In this document: one piece after another, positions 35,231 through 48,500 of the stretch | Position numbering within the stretch: the first letter of the stretch is position 1 | Layout: each line of letters starts with the position of its first letter | Assembly: GCF_027580225.2 (NCBI RefSeq) | Contig: NC_073353.2 | Coordinates: 35,570,001 to 35,634,000 of the forward strand | From: Misgurnus anguillicaudatus | Lineage: Eukaryota > Chordata > Actinopteri > Cypriniformes > Cobitidae | Length of the DNA stretch: 64,000 nucleotides | Reading direction: 5' to 3' | The notes under the pieces: generated by a model | Database searches by the model: none | What the model was told of the DNA's origin: nothing | What the model saw: only the letters and a program-made list of their open reading frames with translations | Program-made: the position numbers and the translations under genes

Positions 35231-36245
35231 AAAAATGCAATAAAACATCATATTGCTATTTCTCTTAAGAACAAAAAAATTAAACGTGTAATGCAAATTA
35301 CAAAAGAAAACTAATTTTTTAGGAACACCTAGCCTCTCTGATTGATATTGATTGATACTATAAGTTACTATTTTGCACAAATATAGATAACCCATTTTTA
35401 TTGGTAACAATGGAAGTTGACAGACGATAAAATGATAAAGTACAGGCTGTTATTCTTTATTATTAAAAGGAAATTAATCAAATCTGATATAAATGCTCAA
35501 TGTGAGCTGTGACCACAAGGTGTCACTATCGAGAAAAAACATAGTGTCTCACTTTAAAGATAAACATTTATAAATAAGACAACAGCACATCTGCTAAGGT
35601 GGAATGGAAAGATTAACTTAACGGAATGTATCTTAAAAGCTGCATTTTAATACACTACTTTATTATGAATTGAAATGAAACTGCTATGATGAGAGAGACA
35701 CTTCTTATCTTTTCTTATCAACTTTATATAGGCCACTAACTCTTGCTGAATTCTTGAATGCAAGCAGAACACAGAATGTAATTTAAAACAAAATTTAAGA
35801 AATAAATCTAAAATGAAATAACTATCAAATAAATTCATACTTTATTATTACATTAACATTATATATTTAATAGTTTTAGTATGATTTACCCATACACACA
35901 ACAAATATATATTTGTGGGTATATCCAGAAACATTAGATGATAATAATAATCAATGTTTTATGGACCATCGTTAATTTCCCAGAATGCACAGCACTTATT
36001 TCTAAAGTTGTTTTTAATAAGTTTGAATTGCAATTCATTAAATTTCACTTCCTGTCATCATTACAATGACACTTCCTGTGTGGCGTGGTTAATTAAATTC
36101 CAACCCATGAATTGAAAGGGGATGACTCCTGAATTATGAATTTTACCCAACCCTGAACTAGTACTGCCTGAAGAACATTTCAAAGTCATACATAAGACTG
36201 CCATGGAAGAACCGGTGGATTTAACATTCAGACATAGACTTATGT
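35231..36245. other. Region downstream of dusp19, including its likely 3' UTR
   Basis: No other exon found. TTTATT at 35841-35846 reads AATAAA on the minus strand and is one candidate polyadenylation signal about 400 bp past the dusp19 stop. Similar AT-rich matches make this weak. Confidence 0.35.
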
Positions 36246-36464
36246 TCAATCATGTTTCAAACCATTCGCTTGTGTAGCGCCTTGTGGTCTGAAGTTTTTC
36301 AGCTGTTCCATGAAACCTGGGTTTGGACATGAGGCCGAGCGAGCTGACTTCACCAGAGCAAATGCATCACCAAATGCCTGCTTTTCTCTTAACATCAGAT
36401 ATCCAATGACAACTGACACAGAACGTGAAACTCCTGAATTGCAGTGGACCAGCACAACTCCTTT
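36246..36464 (-). CDS. dusp19: dusp19 coding exon 4 with catalytic loop
   Basis: 72 codons plus TGA. Acceptor TTTTTCTCTCCCCAG. Starts [15 protein letters not shown], so the active-site loop HCx5R lies at its start, then helices with [13 protein letters not shown] as in human DUSP19. The catalytic residues are intact, so the phosphatase should be active. Confidence 0.97.
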   Translation of the reverse strand, partial: KGVVLVHCNSGVSRSVSVVIGYLMLREKQAFGDAFALVKSARSASCPNPGFMEQLKNFRPQGATQANGLKHD

Positions 36465-37987
36465 CTGGGGAGAGAAAAAGCAAGCGTTGAATCATTGGAT
36501 CATAAACTGTAAACAGAAGTTACCTCCCCTTATATGGAGGCATTTCATTTCACATCATTACATTATTATGATGCATGTAATTGTTCTTATGCTAATAGCA
36601 CGAAATTACAAAATCGCAGGTTACGGATGAGAGAACCACTTTCCACAAGAGGTATAATGGTCGGGAAGACCATTATTTCATTAACAAAGCTATTGTTATT
36701 GTTATTAGGTGACAGGAGGCGGCACGTTCCTTTTACAAAGCAATGGAAACTTATTTCCCGTATAGCCACTGTAATCTTAAACCTTAGTGAATTTGAATGC
36801 AGTGTCACGTTAAGGGTGACTGGCGACACTATTTAGTAAAGAGGTTGTATGACAAACAATGGCCTGTTAGTGATATGATCTTTCTACAACTTGCTAAATA
36901 ATGCATTGCGAAAACTCAGCATTCATTATTCAGCACCCTGCATGGTTACCTAGATTAAGACTGTTAACCATCGGGTGACTGCACAGGCCCAACACTCAGG
37001 AAATTACATTGAATGAATGAATTATCCTTCTATAATGCTGACGGACAGCTGTAAAGTGTACAACTTTCATGCTCCGTTATGCAAAATGGAAACATTTGTG
37101 TGCAAACATTCTTGGAAATAGAAATTTAATGAAAGTAAAACACTATGAAACAAAAGACAATGTGTACCTCAGCTTTAGCCTGGTCTATAAACTGTGCACA
37201 CTCCTGGATATATGATATGATATCAGTGTCAGGTAGATCCAGTATGCTCAGTGTCTTATAGATGAACAAATCCGGAAAGGCATTTTCCACACCATATGCA
37301 ACATTTAATATATGTGTGACCTGAAACCAACAAAAAACTTTAAAAATTATAATAATACACTTTTGGGATGAAATAAAACAATTTGGTGCGATAAAATAAA
37401 CAGTTAAGATGTGCATTACCTTAAATTTCATCAAAGTACCAAAGTCATGAGCAGCATCTTGTGAACCTGTAAAATAATTGTACATTTATTTCCATATACC
37501 TTCACAAAATAGTGAATGTATGTTTTCAAAGTAAAATTTTACTCTAGGAGGTCTTAAATACATATGCATTATACTGTATTAAGTTTATTTATTACAATTG
37601 TGCATGAATGGTATCATACAATTTTACTATTTTATTTAGGCTACATAATTATTATGTAGCCTACAGTTATGTACATGTTGTGTCATTTAATGGAGCTCAA
37701 CAACATTGCTTTAATATTTTTGGGAAAGGATCCTACTCACCAAATAACAGATACGGTTTAATATATCCAACCTGAAGATCCCAGCTATTATCTGGAACAT
37801 ATCCGCATGCTGTTGCAGGCTGAACTGTATCCTCAACCACCTGTACAATTGATCCTTTCCATGTTTCAATAATCCGCCTGCCGCTCAAAGTCGTCACTCT
37901 GGTGCATTGTTTGCGCAAATTATTTTTGGAAAATGATTTTATTTCTTGTGCAAGAGACTGCATTACATTGGCGGAGGGGATGTCCAA
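36246..37987 (-). CDS. dusp19: Dual specificity phosphatase 19, whole gene (four coding exons)
   Basis: Spliced from 37987-37741, 37466-37420, 37320-37168 and 36464-36246, about 221 codons against 217 in human DUSP19. The N-terminus ([20 protein letters not shown]), the substrate-recognition block ([14 protein letters not shown]), the loop LDLPDTDI with the likely general acid, and the signature HCNSGVSR (HCx5R, catalytic Cys and Arg) are all present. There is no signal peptide or membrane segment. In mammals the protein (SKRP1) dephosphorylates phosphotyrosine/threonine and acts in the MKK7-JNK pathway. All junctions are GT-AG and keep frame. Start is ambiguous: a second ATG at 37963 opens MQSLAQEIK, which aligns better with the human start. 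Head to head with nckap1, as neighbours in human too. Confidence 0.96.
37168..37320 (-). CDS. dusp19: dusp19 coding exon 3
   Basis: 153 nt, 51 codons, phase 0 at both ends. Acceptor TTGGTTTCAG, donor GAG|GTACAC. Encodes [10 protein letters not shown] through [11 protein letters not shown] to IDQAKAE, the phosphatase core up to the P-loop strand. Confidence 0.95.
37420..37466 (-). CDS. dusp19: dusp19 coding exon 2
   Basis: 47 nt. Acceptor TTATTTTACAG, donor AAG|GTAATG. With the carried base it encodes [16 protein letters not shown], close to the human residues at this place. Small exon missed by simple frame scanning because it runs open into both introns. Confidence 0.94.
37741..37987 (-). 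CDS. dusp19: dusp19 coding exon 1
   Basis: 82 codons plus one base, from [11 protein letters not shown] to IKPYLLFG, donor G|GTGAGT (phase 1). Contains the N-terminal KIM-like basic region and ends just before the conserved GSQDAAHD block. Confidence 0.94.
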
Positions 37988-39418
37988 CGCAGAAATGTAA
38001 AGGCTCTGTTTTTTTGTTTTTTGTTTCTGTTGTTAGATAGCTTGTTGCCTCACCAGTAATGCTCATCTACAAGTTTCTGACCTTGATACTACTTGAAAGT
38101 TGAGAAGATTCATTAGCGCACCGCAGAATAATTACCTGGGAAAATCAGAAGAACACCGCCACCCACAGGAACGGAAATGTAACTGCATGAATGAAGTACG
38201 TTCAAAAGTGACGTTGTTGAACAAGGATTGTACTTGTAACTTTAATACCGACCCTTAAAAAAAACGTCAATATCTACCCCATAAATGTAGATTCTTTAAC
38301 CCCCCCCCACCCACAACTTATTATATTCAAAAATGACTTAAAATGTTTTTCCAAAGCCCTAATAAGATGAAAGGTCAGAGTGCTATGAAGCGGCTTTACT
38401 TATTGACATTATTTAATTTATTGTGATACTGCCCCTAATATTTATCTTTTTTCCCCTTTTACTTAATATTTAAGTTCATGTAAATTATAATTTCAGATTT
38501 CTATTTATTTTTTCTATTTTTTCCCGTGAGCCTGTAATACCTACACTGTGAATGTATTTTTGCCTTTGTTGTTTATATACTTTTGTGTTCAATAAAAAAA
38601 ATAAAAAAGAGAAAAAAACTTCAATACCTACCTTTTTTTTTTATTTAAGATAAAAATGAAACATATTGAGTTACTTACTTCGAAAAATAGTAACGCAAAA
38701 ACACTAGATCTCCATATAATTTTGAAAATATTTAGTATTTTAATCTCATACAAGTTTTTCATCTTTTTTATTATATATTGTTTTATATTTGTTAAATTTT
38801 TTGTTTTAAAAAAGCTCGATATTTTGATAAGCCATGCGTGCTTTACTTATTATGTGACTGCAATAAAATATTGTAATGTGGAGTCTTTTAAGTTACCTGT
38901 TTGGCAGTACATTGGCTTTTTGTCTTCCTAGGTTTTTTTTTTATTGAAGAACGTAAATAATACCAAGAGATCACTATCTATGACTTGGTTTAAAAGCTTC
39001 GAAACTCCTCATCAGACACACGGACCCGTCTATATCACCTAGCGGTAGAAATTCGTTTGACATTTGTTTTTAAAATAATTATCAAAATATTAAAATAATT
39101 AGTAGATAATAAATTATAATAATAATATAATTATTTCAAAATTATTTAAACAAAAAACAACACTCCGCAGCAGCATGAGGGGGGCGCGGTCCTGCGGAGG
39201 GCTCCGGTCACATGGTGCAGTGACGTCGTTGCCGGAAGCAGCCTCGTTCTGGCCGTCAGGGCAACACCTAGAAAAAACATCCCCGACGACGTGCCCGAAG
39301 CCCGTAATATGGGACAATTTTAACACTAAAACCAACGCGTTTCGCCACTTTACCCTTTAACACTACTCGGGGAACCCGTTCGGTTGTGAATTAGTTCGTT
39401 TTAACGGTCGTTTGAGCC
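37988..39418. promoter_or_regulatory. Divergent intergenic and promoter region between dusp19 and nckap1
   Basis: The start codons of the two divergent genes are 1.43 kb apart. 39150-39418 is the CpG-richest part and precedes nckap1. It has GGTCACATGG (E-box-like, 39206-39215), a CRE-like TGACGTCG (39221-39228) and an ETS-like CCGGAAG (39232-39238) within 35 bp. No clear TATA box lies in front of nckap1. 38150-39100 is AT-rich with C and T runs. No transcription start can be fixed from sequence. Confidence 0.55.
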
Positions 39419-39526
39419 ATGTCTCGCGGCGCGCTGCAGCCGAGCCAGCAGAAGCTGGCGGAGAAACTGACGATCCTAAACGACCGTGGCATCGGGATGC
39501 TCACGCGCATCTACAACATCAAGAAG
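39419..39526 (+). CDS. nckap1: nckap1 coding exon 1
   Basis: 36 codons from ATG 39419 ([11 protein letters not shown]) to YNIKK, donor AAG|GTGAGA, phase 0. The start matches the family N-terminus [14 protein letters not shown] and lies in CpG-rich DNA. Confidence 0.97.
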
Positions 39527-42500
39527 GTGAGAAGACGCGCTTCATGCATGTGTGTTACAAAGCATTGCAATAAATGGACACACACACACCGATACACACA
39601 CGGTTGAACCAGGCCAGGCCCTGATTGAGAGACACACACGGTTCGTGTTCTTGAGTGCGTGCGCTCGCGCGTCTGTGAGAGATAACCACCTTTGAATCTC
39701 ATGATTAGCTAGCGTAGTGCAAATCTGGCTTACTTGGTGGATATTTAGTGTAGGGTAGTGGATCGTCTGTACCAGACGGGCGGCTCTAGTTGTACTAATT
39801 ATTCAAATGTTAATGGTGGTCACGGGGATGCTTAATGTCCTATCCCCACCCCTTTATGTGGGGCAGATAACACGATATGTATCTACATACCAAACTGTTT
39901 CAATTTTAAGGGTTAAGTGCACGAAGCCACAATTAAGGTGGATCCTGAGACTAAACACTCCATACTTGAATCTAATAGTGGCTTTTAAAGCACTGTTAAT
40001 AATCCAGCTGTAGATGAGGATAATCCAGTCCAGACATCACACGTATGAGTCTTGGGTTCCTGTACAAATCTGGTTTTGTATAGTTGCTAGCTGTCTTAAA
40101 AAATATTTCAGTCTGATTTTAAGGTTCTCAATTGATGTTAGATGGATTGTAGTTTGGTTACATGTCCAGGTGTTTGGTCTATGTGAACCTATTCAGTTTT
40201 AGATGACACAGATGTCAAATATGTGGCCCTGTTGGTACTTAGACAGTTGTGTAGAATTGTTTATTGTGATCTGGAGAACAATATGTATTATCGTGTTGCT
40301 TATAAATAAGCATATAATAGCAGTTATATTTTACGTAAAGACAGTAGATCCTATTTCAGTACCGTTAAATTATTATAATTTCTTGATAAATTACCTGTTA
40401 TCTGTCATTTCTCATTAAAATAATGCATAAAATCTTTTTATAGGTTATTTTATTAAAAAAATGAAAAACTTAAAGTAGTTCCCACAAAAATCCTCATGTT
40501 GTTTTGAACATGTATGAATTTTTTCAATGATGAACACAAAACAGATATTTTGATAAATGATGGTAAGCACACAGCGGATTGTAACCATTGACTTCCATAG
40601 TAGGAAAAACAAATATTATGGATTTATTTTAATAAATGATGATGAAGTTATTTCCATAAATGATGGTGATCATCATACAGTTCACGGTACCCATTGAATT
40701 CCATCGTATTTGGTTTTCCTACTATGGAAGTCAATGGTTACCATCAGCTTGTGTGCTTACCATAATTTATCTAAATATCTTTTTTTTTCGTTCATCAGAA
40801 AAGAAATTCATAGAGGTTTAGATGAGGATGACAAAATATAATTTTCATTTTTGAGTAAACTATCCCTTTAATTGCAGACTATTTATAGTATTTACTTTCA
40901 ATATAGTGAAAACAGGAATGTAGTAATTAGTGTCTTATAAAATTAAAAAAAAATTGCAATTTGGATCCCGATAAGAGTGGTCGACTGTTATAGATAAGTT
41001 TTTTCCTGGATGATTCAGTCATTCGAAAAACAGGATGGTGGACTGTGAGTATATATAATTTACATATTGACAACAAATAAAAAGTATGCAAAACTTTTAT
41101 TTAATTTTTAAAATATCTTTTTAACAAAGAAAATGCAACTAAAACATTGTATCGATCAGTAACATTGTAAATCAAAAATATTGGCACCATTTCCTAAAAC
41201 TTAAAAAGACAAACTCAAAAGTAACATTTTCCAGATGCGTAATGTGAGAATGTGGGAACGAAATGTGCCTAATGGTTCTGACAACGGTCCTAAAAAGTAC
41301 ATTTTGTCCATCTGTATATTCTGAGATTTTCCAATAAAGCGGCCGTTCAATAAAACCATTTCTTAGGCCTTTGAGAGGCTTTTCACAGAGAAATGAAAGC
41401 ATACAGATCCCAGCAGAAAGTGGGCTAGTTGAGGACAGTTGCTGTTCACGTTTTTCCCCTTTGGCTGTGAAGTCGCTCAGATGTGTGATGTGAATTGGTA
41501 TCATCAGTGTGTGTGATACCCGTTTAGAGCTTAGGGAGTCTCTGGAGTGTCGTCCATCTTTCCATGCCCACTGTTTTCGCTCTTCTGTATGTCTGACCTC
41601 ACTCACAACCCTTAAAAGGTCAGTTTGGCAATATGTCCCCAATATTAGTCACATTCTCTCATTCTTGTGTACTCCCGTGGACCATATTCATTCAGAATAT
41701 AACATTGTAGAACATGGTAAACTTGACTGAACCAGCTGAGTGTAAATCTTTATTTTATAATGAATATTTGGGGGCTAATTTGATAGATTTAGTAGAGATT
41801 GCGCTTCCACAGGACTAGAAATTGGACTGCATGCTTTTGGTAGTCTTGTTGCCTAGCAACTGGCAGGCATTGCATTGAGCCCTGTCAGATGTGCGTGTAT
41901 ACGTACAGGGAAAATCTAATACAAAATATTACATTTGTTATTGTTTTTGCTGCTTTATGTTGATTACTGTCAGAGTGTTCGTGTTACAACATCAAAGATT
42001 CTTTGTAGCTTCTCTCTTGCTTATTCATATCCAGTTTAAGGCCTAGACTTGTGGCTTTGTTTTAAGCACATGTTGTCTTTGCTTTTTTTTGGAGTTTGTT
42101 GCTACCCATAGGTTGGCAGTAAAATTGTGCCACAGGAAATGACAGCAGAGCCCTTCCCTTGGATGAACAGGAAGCATTCTTATCTCACAGTGTGTTTAGC
42201 GTGACATAAAATCCTAAGAGAGCTGGTGCTCTATAGAGAACATAACAGCATAACAGTGATGCCATGAAAATAGGAAATCAAATTATATTTGCTGTTAAAA
42301 CATTCTCAGAATTGTTGGGAAGAACCATGATCAGTCTAGAAAATCCAGAAGGAGATGCAGTCAATTTGTATATATTCTTCAAAGTACTTCACTTCCAGGA
42401 GTAGTTTGGTTGGTACAGGGTTCAAATAATCAAACACATTTACCACTTTTATCAGCTGCCACCAGAGCCCAAACCTAAGGAAAGCCCTGGCTCCATGCCC

Positions 42501-45500
42501 TGAGGGAAATTGTGACATCAATAGGCAAAGCTTCCACAAAAAAAAAATTCTGCATGAAGTTAAGACAATTTGGTTTTTAAATAAAAAAAAGTCAATTTAA
42601 CCTACTATTTTAAGTTTTTACATGCCATATGTTGATATAACTTAATAAAAAGTAAATTAAAATAAGTTAAAATAACAAAAGAATTGCAGGTTTGACAAAA
42701 GAATTGCGGATTTTTTTTACAGTGCAGAATGTAGTTCAAACGATGTCATTTTTAAAAGCGTTGAAATTCATACGACTACACTGTAAAAATAATCATATCA
42801 ACAATTTGTTTCACTTTAACTGAACCAAAGAAGCTAAATAATTTCTACTTGTTTATATACATAGGTCGACTATATACTTAATAAAATATTAAAGGGACAC
42901 TGCACTTTTTTTGAAAAATGCTAATTTTCCAGCTCCCCTAGAGTTAAACACTTGATTTTTACCATTTTAGAATCCATTCAGCTGATCTCCGGGTCTGGCG
43001 CTACCACTTTTGGCGTGGCTTGGCATAATTCATTGAATCTGATTGGACCATTGGCATCGCGCTGGGGAGTAGCCAAAGAGTTTCGATGTTTTTCCTGTTT
43101 GAAACTTGACTCTTGTGTAGTTACATTGTGTACTAAGACCGACTGAAAATTAAAAGTTGCGTTTTCCTAGGCTGATATGGCCTATCATTTTGGCGTAATC
43201 ATCAAGGACTTTGCTGCCGTAACATGGCTGCAGGAGGCGCAATTATATTACGTAGTGCCCAAAATTGTTCCCTGTTATTGAAAGATGCTAAGGGGACTAT
43301 TTTCAGCTGCTGCGTAATATCATCAAAAATATTTAATTGAATAGAATTTTCATAATTCTCACAAAAAACTTATACAAGCATAAAAAAGCAGATAAAACAA
43401 ACAAAAAGCTTACTGAACATAAACAGTCAGTGATGAAAGGATAATAAATAATAATGTATATCTTATTAAAGGTAGAAAAGTGATTTAGTCAAGACCAGTG
43501 AGAGGTTTTCACAAAAACATGAGTGACAGACAAGAGCAAGATCAGGTAACTTCACCATCAACGTGACGTGTGTGCCTAAACTCGATAGAGACGATAGTCC
43601 AGAATCTCTACCGGTTTATCGCCCATCCCTAATAAGATTTGTATTTTTAGGTAATTTTAGCAGGTTTCAAATGTAAAGTTTTTTTTTTCCAAAATACCCA
43701 TTCCCTAAAAACACTTAAGTGGCAAATTAATATAATATAATGCTTAACAATACATGTAATAAAACTCATAACAGTATGATAATGTAGCGCAGAGTGATTC
43801 TGGTCACTGGTGATGGCGTGGTGTATTCAGTTCCCTTAATGGTATAAACGTGAGCCGGTACTGAGTGAGTGGCAGGTCTGGCTGAGCGTTGGCTTTAGCT
43901 TCGGTGCCGACACGTTGCCATCCGGTTGGAAAATAGGTTTGTGTGCTGCTCAGTAAAGGGATAGTTCACCCAAAAATGAAAATTCTATCATTATTTATTC
44001 ACCCTCAAGTTGTTAGATACCCATTTAAATTTATTTGGAGCAATGTTTGTAACCCAAGTTTTTATAAGCACCATTGACTTCTATAGTATTTGTTTTCCCT
44101 ACTATGATTGTCAGTGGTGCTGGCTTACAAATATCTTCTTTTGTTTTTAGGTTGTAAAGTATGACAGAATTTTCTTTTTGTATTAAACTATCCCATTAAA
44201 GAGTTGATGGGAGTATTATTCTGACCATCTCTTATGTTACTTCTTAGTCGTTGTTGCAGGTGAAACACAAAATTATATGACCATCCAATTATGTTACCAT
44301 AGTAGTGATTTGGATTGGGATTAGGAGGACAATTCAGATAATTCGATGGTCACAGAATTTGGTGTAACAGGTTTGCACTGTTTCCTAACATTTTTTAGGC
44401 AGCAACATTAACATTGTGTTGTGCATTTGCATTATCTTTCACTTATACCATTAACCACACTGGATTATGCTTTTGTGGTACTAACTAACAGCTTAACAAT
44501 GAATCATTAACAGTTTGTTTAAAGTGATTGAAATGAGAAGTACAGTAAAATTTAGTTTGAAGTCAGTAACGGTCTGCAGTTATCCATCCTGTGATCTTCT
44601 GGTCGTGTGCATGAGATGATTTGATGCATTTAAACAGATAATAATGAAATTTTTGTTTGTTTGTTTGTTTGTTTGCTCGCTCTAGTTTTGCAGTGTGTGT
44701 TTCTGTTCGTCATTCTTTTATGAGTTCATTTCTGTTTTTGTCATTTTGTGAACATGTTGGCCTTGGTTCCCTTTTACTTGCATGGATTATGTTTCTTTGA
44801 CTAATCACAAACTTCCTGGTCTTTTCTTGAACATGGATTTGAATTGTGAATTGTTCCTGCTCCTGAAAGAGTGAATTCTGCATGGTATCAGTTTTAGCTC
44901 TGGGAACGACTGATTCTGTGCACTGTGTGACCCAGCTCACCCCTACATATATCTCCTTCGGATCCAACCAACACACTAACCAAAATGTCTTACATTTAGT
45001 TCCCAAAGCTAATTTGTTTTGAAGTGAACATGCATGGTAGAGATTGGAACCTGTGTTTATGTGTAATCTTCTCTCTTTCTGTTACAATGCTTCCCCCAGC
45101 AAGGACAAGTTTGGAAGGTTTGCACAGCTTTTCACCTTCCTAAAATCTCAGTCCCCCCTCCTTCCCCCTCGCTCTCTTGCCAGTTTCATGACCCATGAAC
45201 TTTCTGTGCGTAACTCACAAAAAAGGCCCTTCCCAAACTGTAGCACCAGCAAGACTTTTTGTTTCATTTTGTTATATTTAGTTTGTGGAAAATTTGCAGA
45301 GTGAGTTTCGATGTTTTACGATCTTTAACTTGCCAGCCATACAAGTGGGGAATTATGTCTGTAACAAGGGCTGGGCGATATCTTCGTCTTAACATTTTAA
45401 TATTAACAAGGTAAGACGGCTAAGCCAAGTTTTATAACACACTCTTAATAGGCAAATAAAACACTTTTACGACATTGCAATTTTCGCCATGTTGCTTAAT

Positions 45501-48500
45501 TGTATATCGCCACAAATATTCTGTAAATGGTTGATATATTGCCCAGCCCTATATAAAAATGCTTACACATTGTTGCGGTACTACATATTATTGTTATTAA
45601 TGCATGAGGCTTATTCTTGTTTATTTTCCATATATTCTTTCTTGTTTTTTTTTTATTTATACCATCATTTTTATTTGCAAGTTGTTTTTTAAATGCACAG
45701 TACCAGTTCAGCAAAAGTTGCTTGGATGTGGGTAATGCATTAAACAAAGAGAAACAAAATCGACAGCAGTCTCTGGGATTTTAGAGGCATAGTTTAGATT
45801 CCACATGGATTTATTTACTTCTCTGTGATTGGCTGTGTAATTCATTATCAGTGGGCATGGGAGTTAATTCGCTATTGTAAATAATTGTCAATGGGTTACT
45901 CTGAGCAGTTTGACGACTTAGTGCAAAATGAAACTGAATTTTAAGTGGCGGTTTGCATTATATCCAGGACCTCCGTGTAACTCATGTCTGCTACCCGTAC
46001 GGTGTCTTTTTTTGGGAACGACCTAAAGAGCTTTGTGTAAAATCTTCCAGCACCCAGAGCCTCTGTGTGTGTTGTTGTGCACACTGGAATGGTCTTAAGG
46101 TTCAATGCTGAGTTAGCTGTAGGTGCATGTAAAGCATCATTTAATGTTTCATGTGACCATACACACTGCCCTGCCTCAGCTGCACATCCACTGAAACGTT
46201 TTAACATTGTTCTGTACGACACTCACATCTTGAAGGCTGTGTACACCTGGTATTAAAGGACAAGTTCGGTATTTTACACTTAAAGCCCTGTTTTCAGATT
46301 GTTTATGATGAAATAGAACGGTTTTGACTGAAATTTCGACATTTGCGGCTGCCCCGAGAATTTTTGGGTGTTTGTGTTTCAGCTCCTACTAGGCTTGCCG
46401 CAATAGTCGGTGAAACGGTGATAACCGGTGCTTCAGCCTCTCACCGGTTATATCACTTGCCCACCGCGACACCGTCTTTCACCGTCGTTTTGATATTTTC
46501 GTGTAATTAAATCACTTAGTTTCGTTAGAGAGAGCAAACACTTACAACAGAATGTGTCTGTTGTCTGAATTCAGCGGGGCTGAACGCGCGTCACGTCACA
46601 GAGCAGCCGCAGGTGTCAGATTTCATTTATTTCTGTCAGAGTTTGCAAGGCGAGCTGACTGACCAGATGATGACAGAAGCCGCGTGCTTTGCTCGTTTTT
46701 GTATAATATACATATATGATGTTTAATATAAGCGAGATCGCTTTGTTGTTGTGTTTTTCATCAAGAAAAATATTAAACCCATCATTCAAGCAGCGCTTTT
46801 ATGGAGAAGTAGCCGGTTGCTCTGCTTGGGACTGGCGGGTTCTGTGAGAATTACCTGCGCACATTGACTCAAGCACTTAAGTAAACCAGCTGTTGCACTC
46901 ACATTGCACGCAAATTCATAGGCGATTAAACGCAGCTTACGCAAGCGATGCATTTAAACAGTTGCGTAATTCAGATGTGAAAGTAAAATGTGCACGTCTG
47001 CATGCGCATTTATAAGCCCCTCCCACTCGGTGATACCGGGATCACCGAGTTTGTGACGCGCTGATTAACCGGTGGGAAAATTCCGTCACCGCGGCAACCC
47101 TAGCTCCTACCTTTACAATGCGTTCAACGGTGCCCTGGAACAATCCTCTCCAAAATGCACTAAACTTTCGTCCACAAAGACGCGAAACCCATCGAGTGGT
47201 CAGGGGTGTTCAATGATATGCTCACACAAAAACCGCGTCAAAAGACGCCCTCCAACAGCTGTTTTAGCATTCGTTTGTAACTTGTGGACCTATTTTTCCA
47301 AACGCCCCACACCCGTACATTCTTCCGCTTAGAGCTTGAATAATAGACACTCCAGCCCAGCTGGTGGCGCTAATCCGCCATTGCCAATTGCAAGAATAGA
47401 AACAAAGTTCCCGGCGCGGAGTAATACCGTACCTCACAGCACAACTAATACAAGTCAATGGAGTTGGCAAAAACTATGATAAAACCTGTTGGAATGCGTA
47501 TTTTGCAGCGATTTTTGTGTGAGCATATCAGTGAACACCCCTGACCACTCGGTGAGCCCCACGTCTTTGCAAAACGAAAGTCCAACGCATTCTAGGAAGG
47601 ACTGTTCCAGTGCACCACTAAACCCATTGTAAAGGTAGGAGCTGAAACACAAACACCCAAAAATTCTCAGGGCAGCCGCATATGTCGAAACTTCAGCCAA
47701 AACCGCTCCACTTCATCATAAACAATCTGAAAACGGGGCTTTAAGTGTAAAATACCGAACTTGTCCTTTAAGATGCATTTTGGTCGATCGGATCATAAGT
47801 GAATGACACTAAATATAGGTATTAAAGGGAGGTAAAACATTTTGAGCTTAAAGAGCTTTCAGAGATAGTCCAGGATTTCCCGCAGCACTTTGCAGTTCGG
47901 GCGGCCCGCCTAAGCTGGAAAACCCTACCGCCTAAACTAGGTCGTCCAAAATAAATTTTTTGCTGCACAAAAGGCTGTCAAGTGCATCTCGGAGAATAGC
48001 GCGGACGAGTGGGCACACGTGCCACACGGCCAAAATGAGAGTAAGACGTGGTCCGTCACTGTCTGGAGGATAAATAGCCAGTTGATTAAAACATCTCGGA
48101 GAAAAGCGCAGACGCGCTTTACACCGCAAGCATGCACGTGCGCCACACGGCCAAAATGGGTCCTTCAGTTTTGTTGGATAGCAGTTGATAAAACAAATGT
48201 CCGTGAGAACTGTAAGTGGACTTATGTTTTGGTTTATTTAAGCCTGTTATTGTATTAGTCTATAGTTGCAAATTTAAAGTAAGTTAACTGGTGATTTTGT
48301 TTTTTGAGCAACCTGCTAGCTAGGTTGCACGTGCCTGTTGATTCGATATAATTGTTGAGCGCTCTTGCTCACGTTATTTATGTGCATTATTTACATGCTA
48401 CAGTAGTTACACTCGTTTAAGATAATGTAATTTATAGTGCAATATAATTATTTTTACAATATTCACGCTAACTTTAATCATTCGCCAGACGTTCTACAAC

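Noticed and set aside
36310..36630. 106-codon plus-strand frame over dusp19
   Set aside because: Antisense shadow of dusp19 exon 4 and its flanking intron.
38300..38325. C-run as a possible G-quadruplex or telomeric sequence
   Set aside because: A single run of C with no periodic repeats; not enough to support a structure.
41172..41642. 156-codon minus-strand open frame in nckap1 intron 1
   Set aside because: No family motif, no splice signals and it lies antisense within an intron; best explained by chance.
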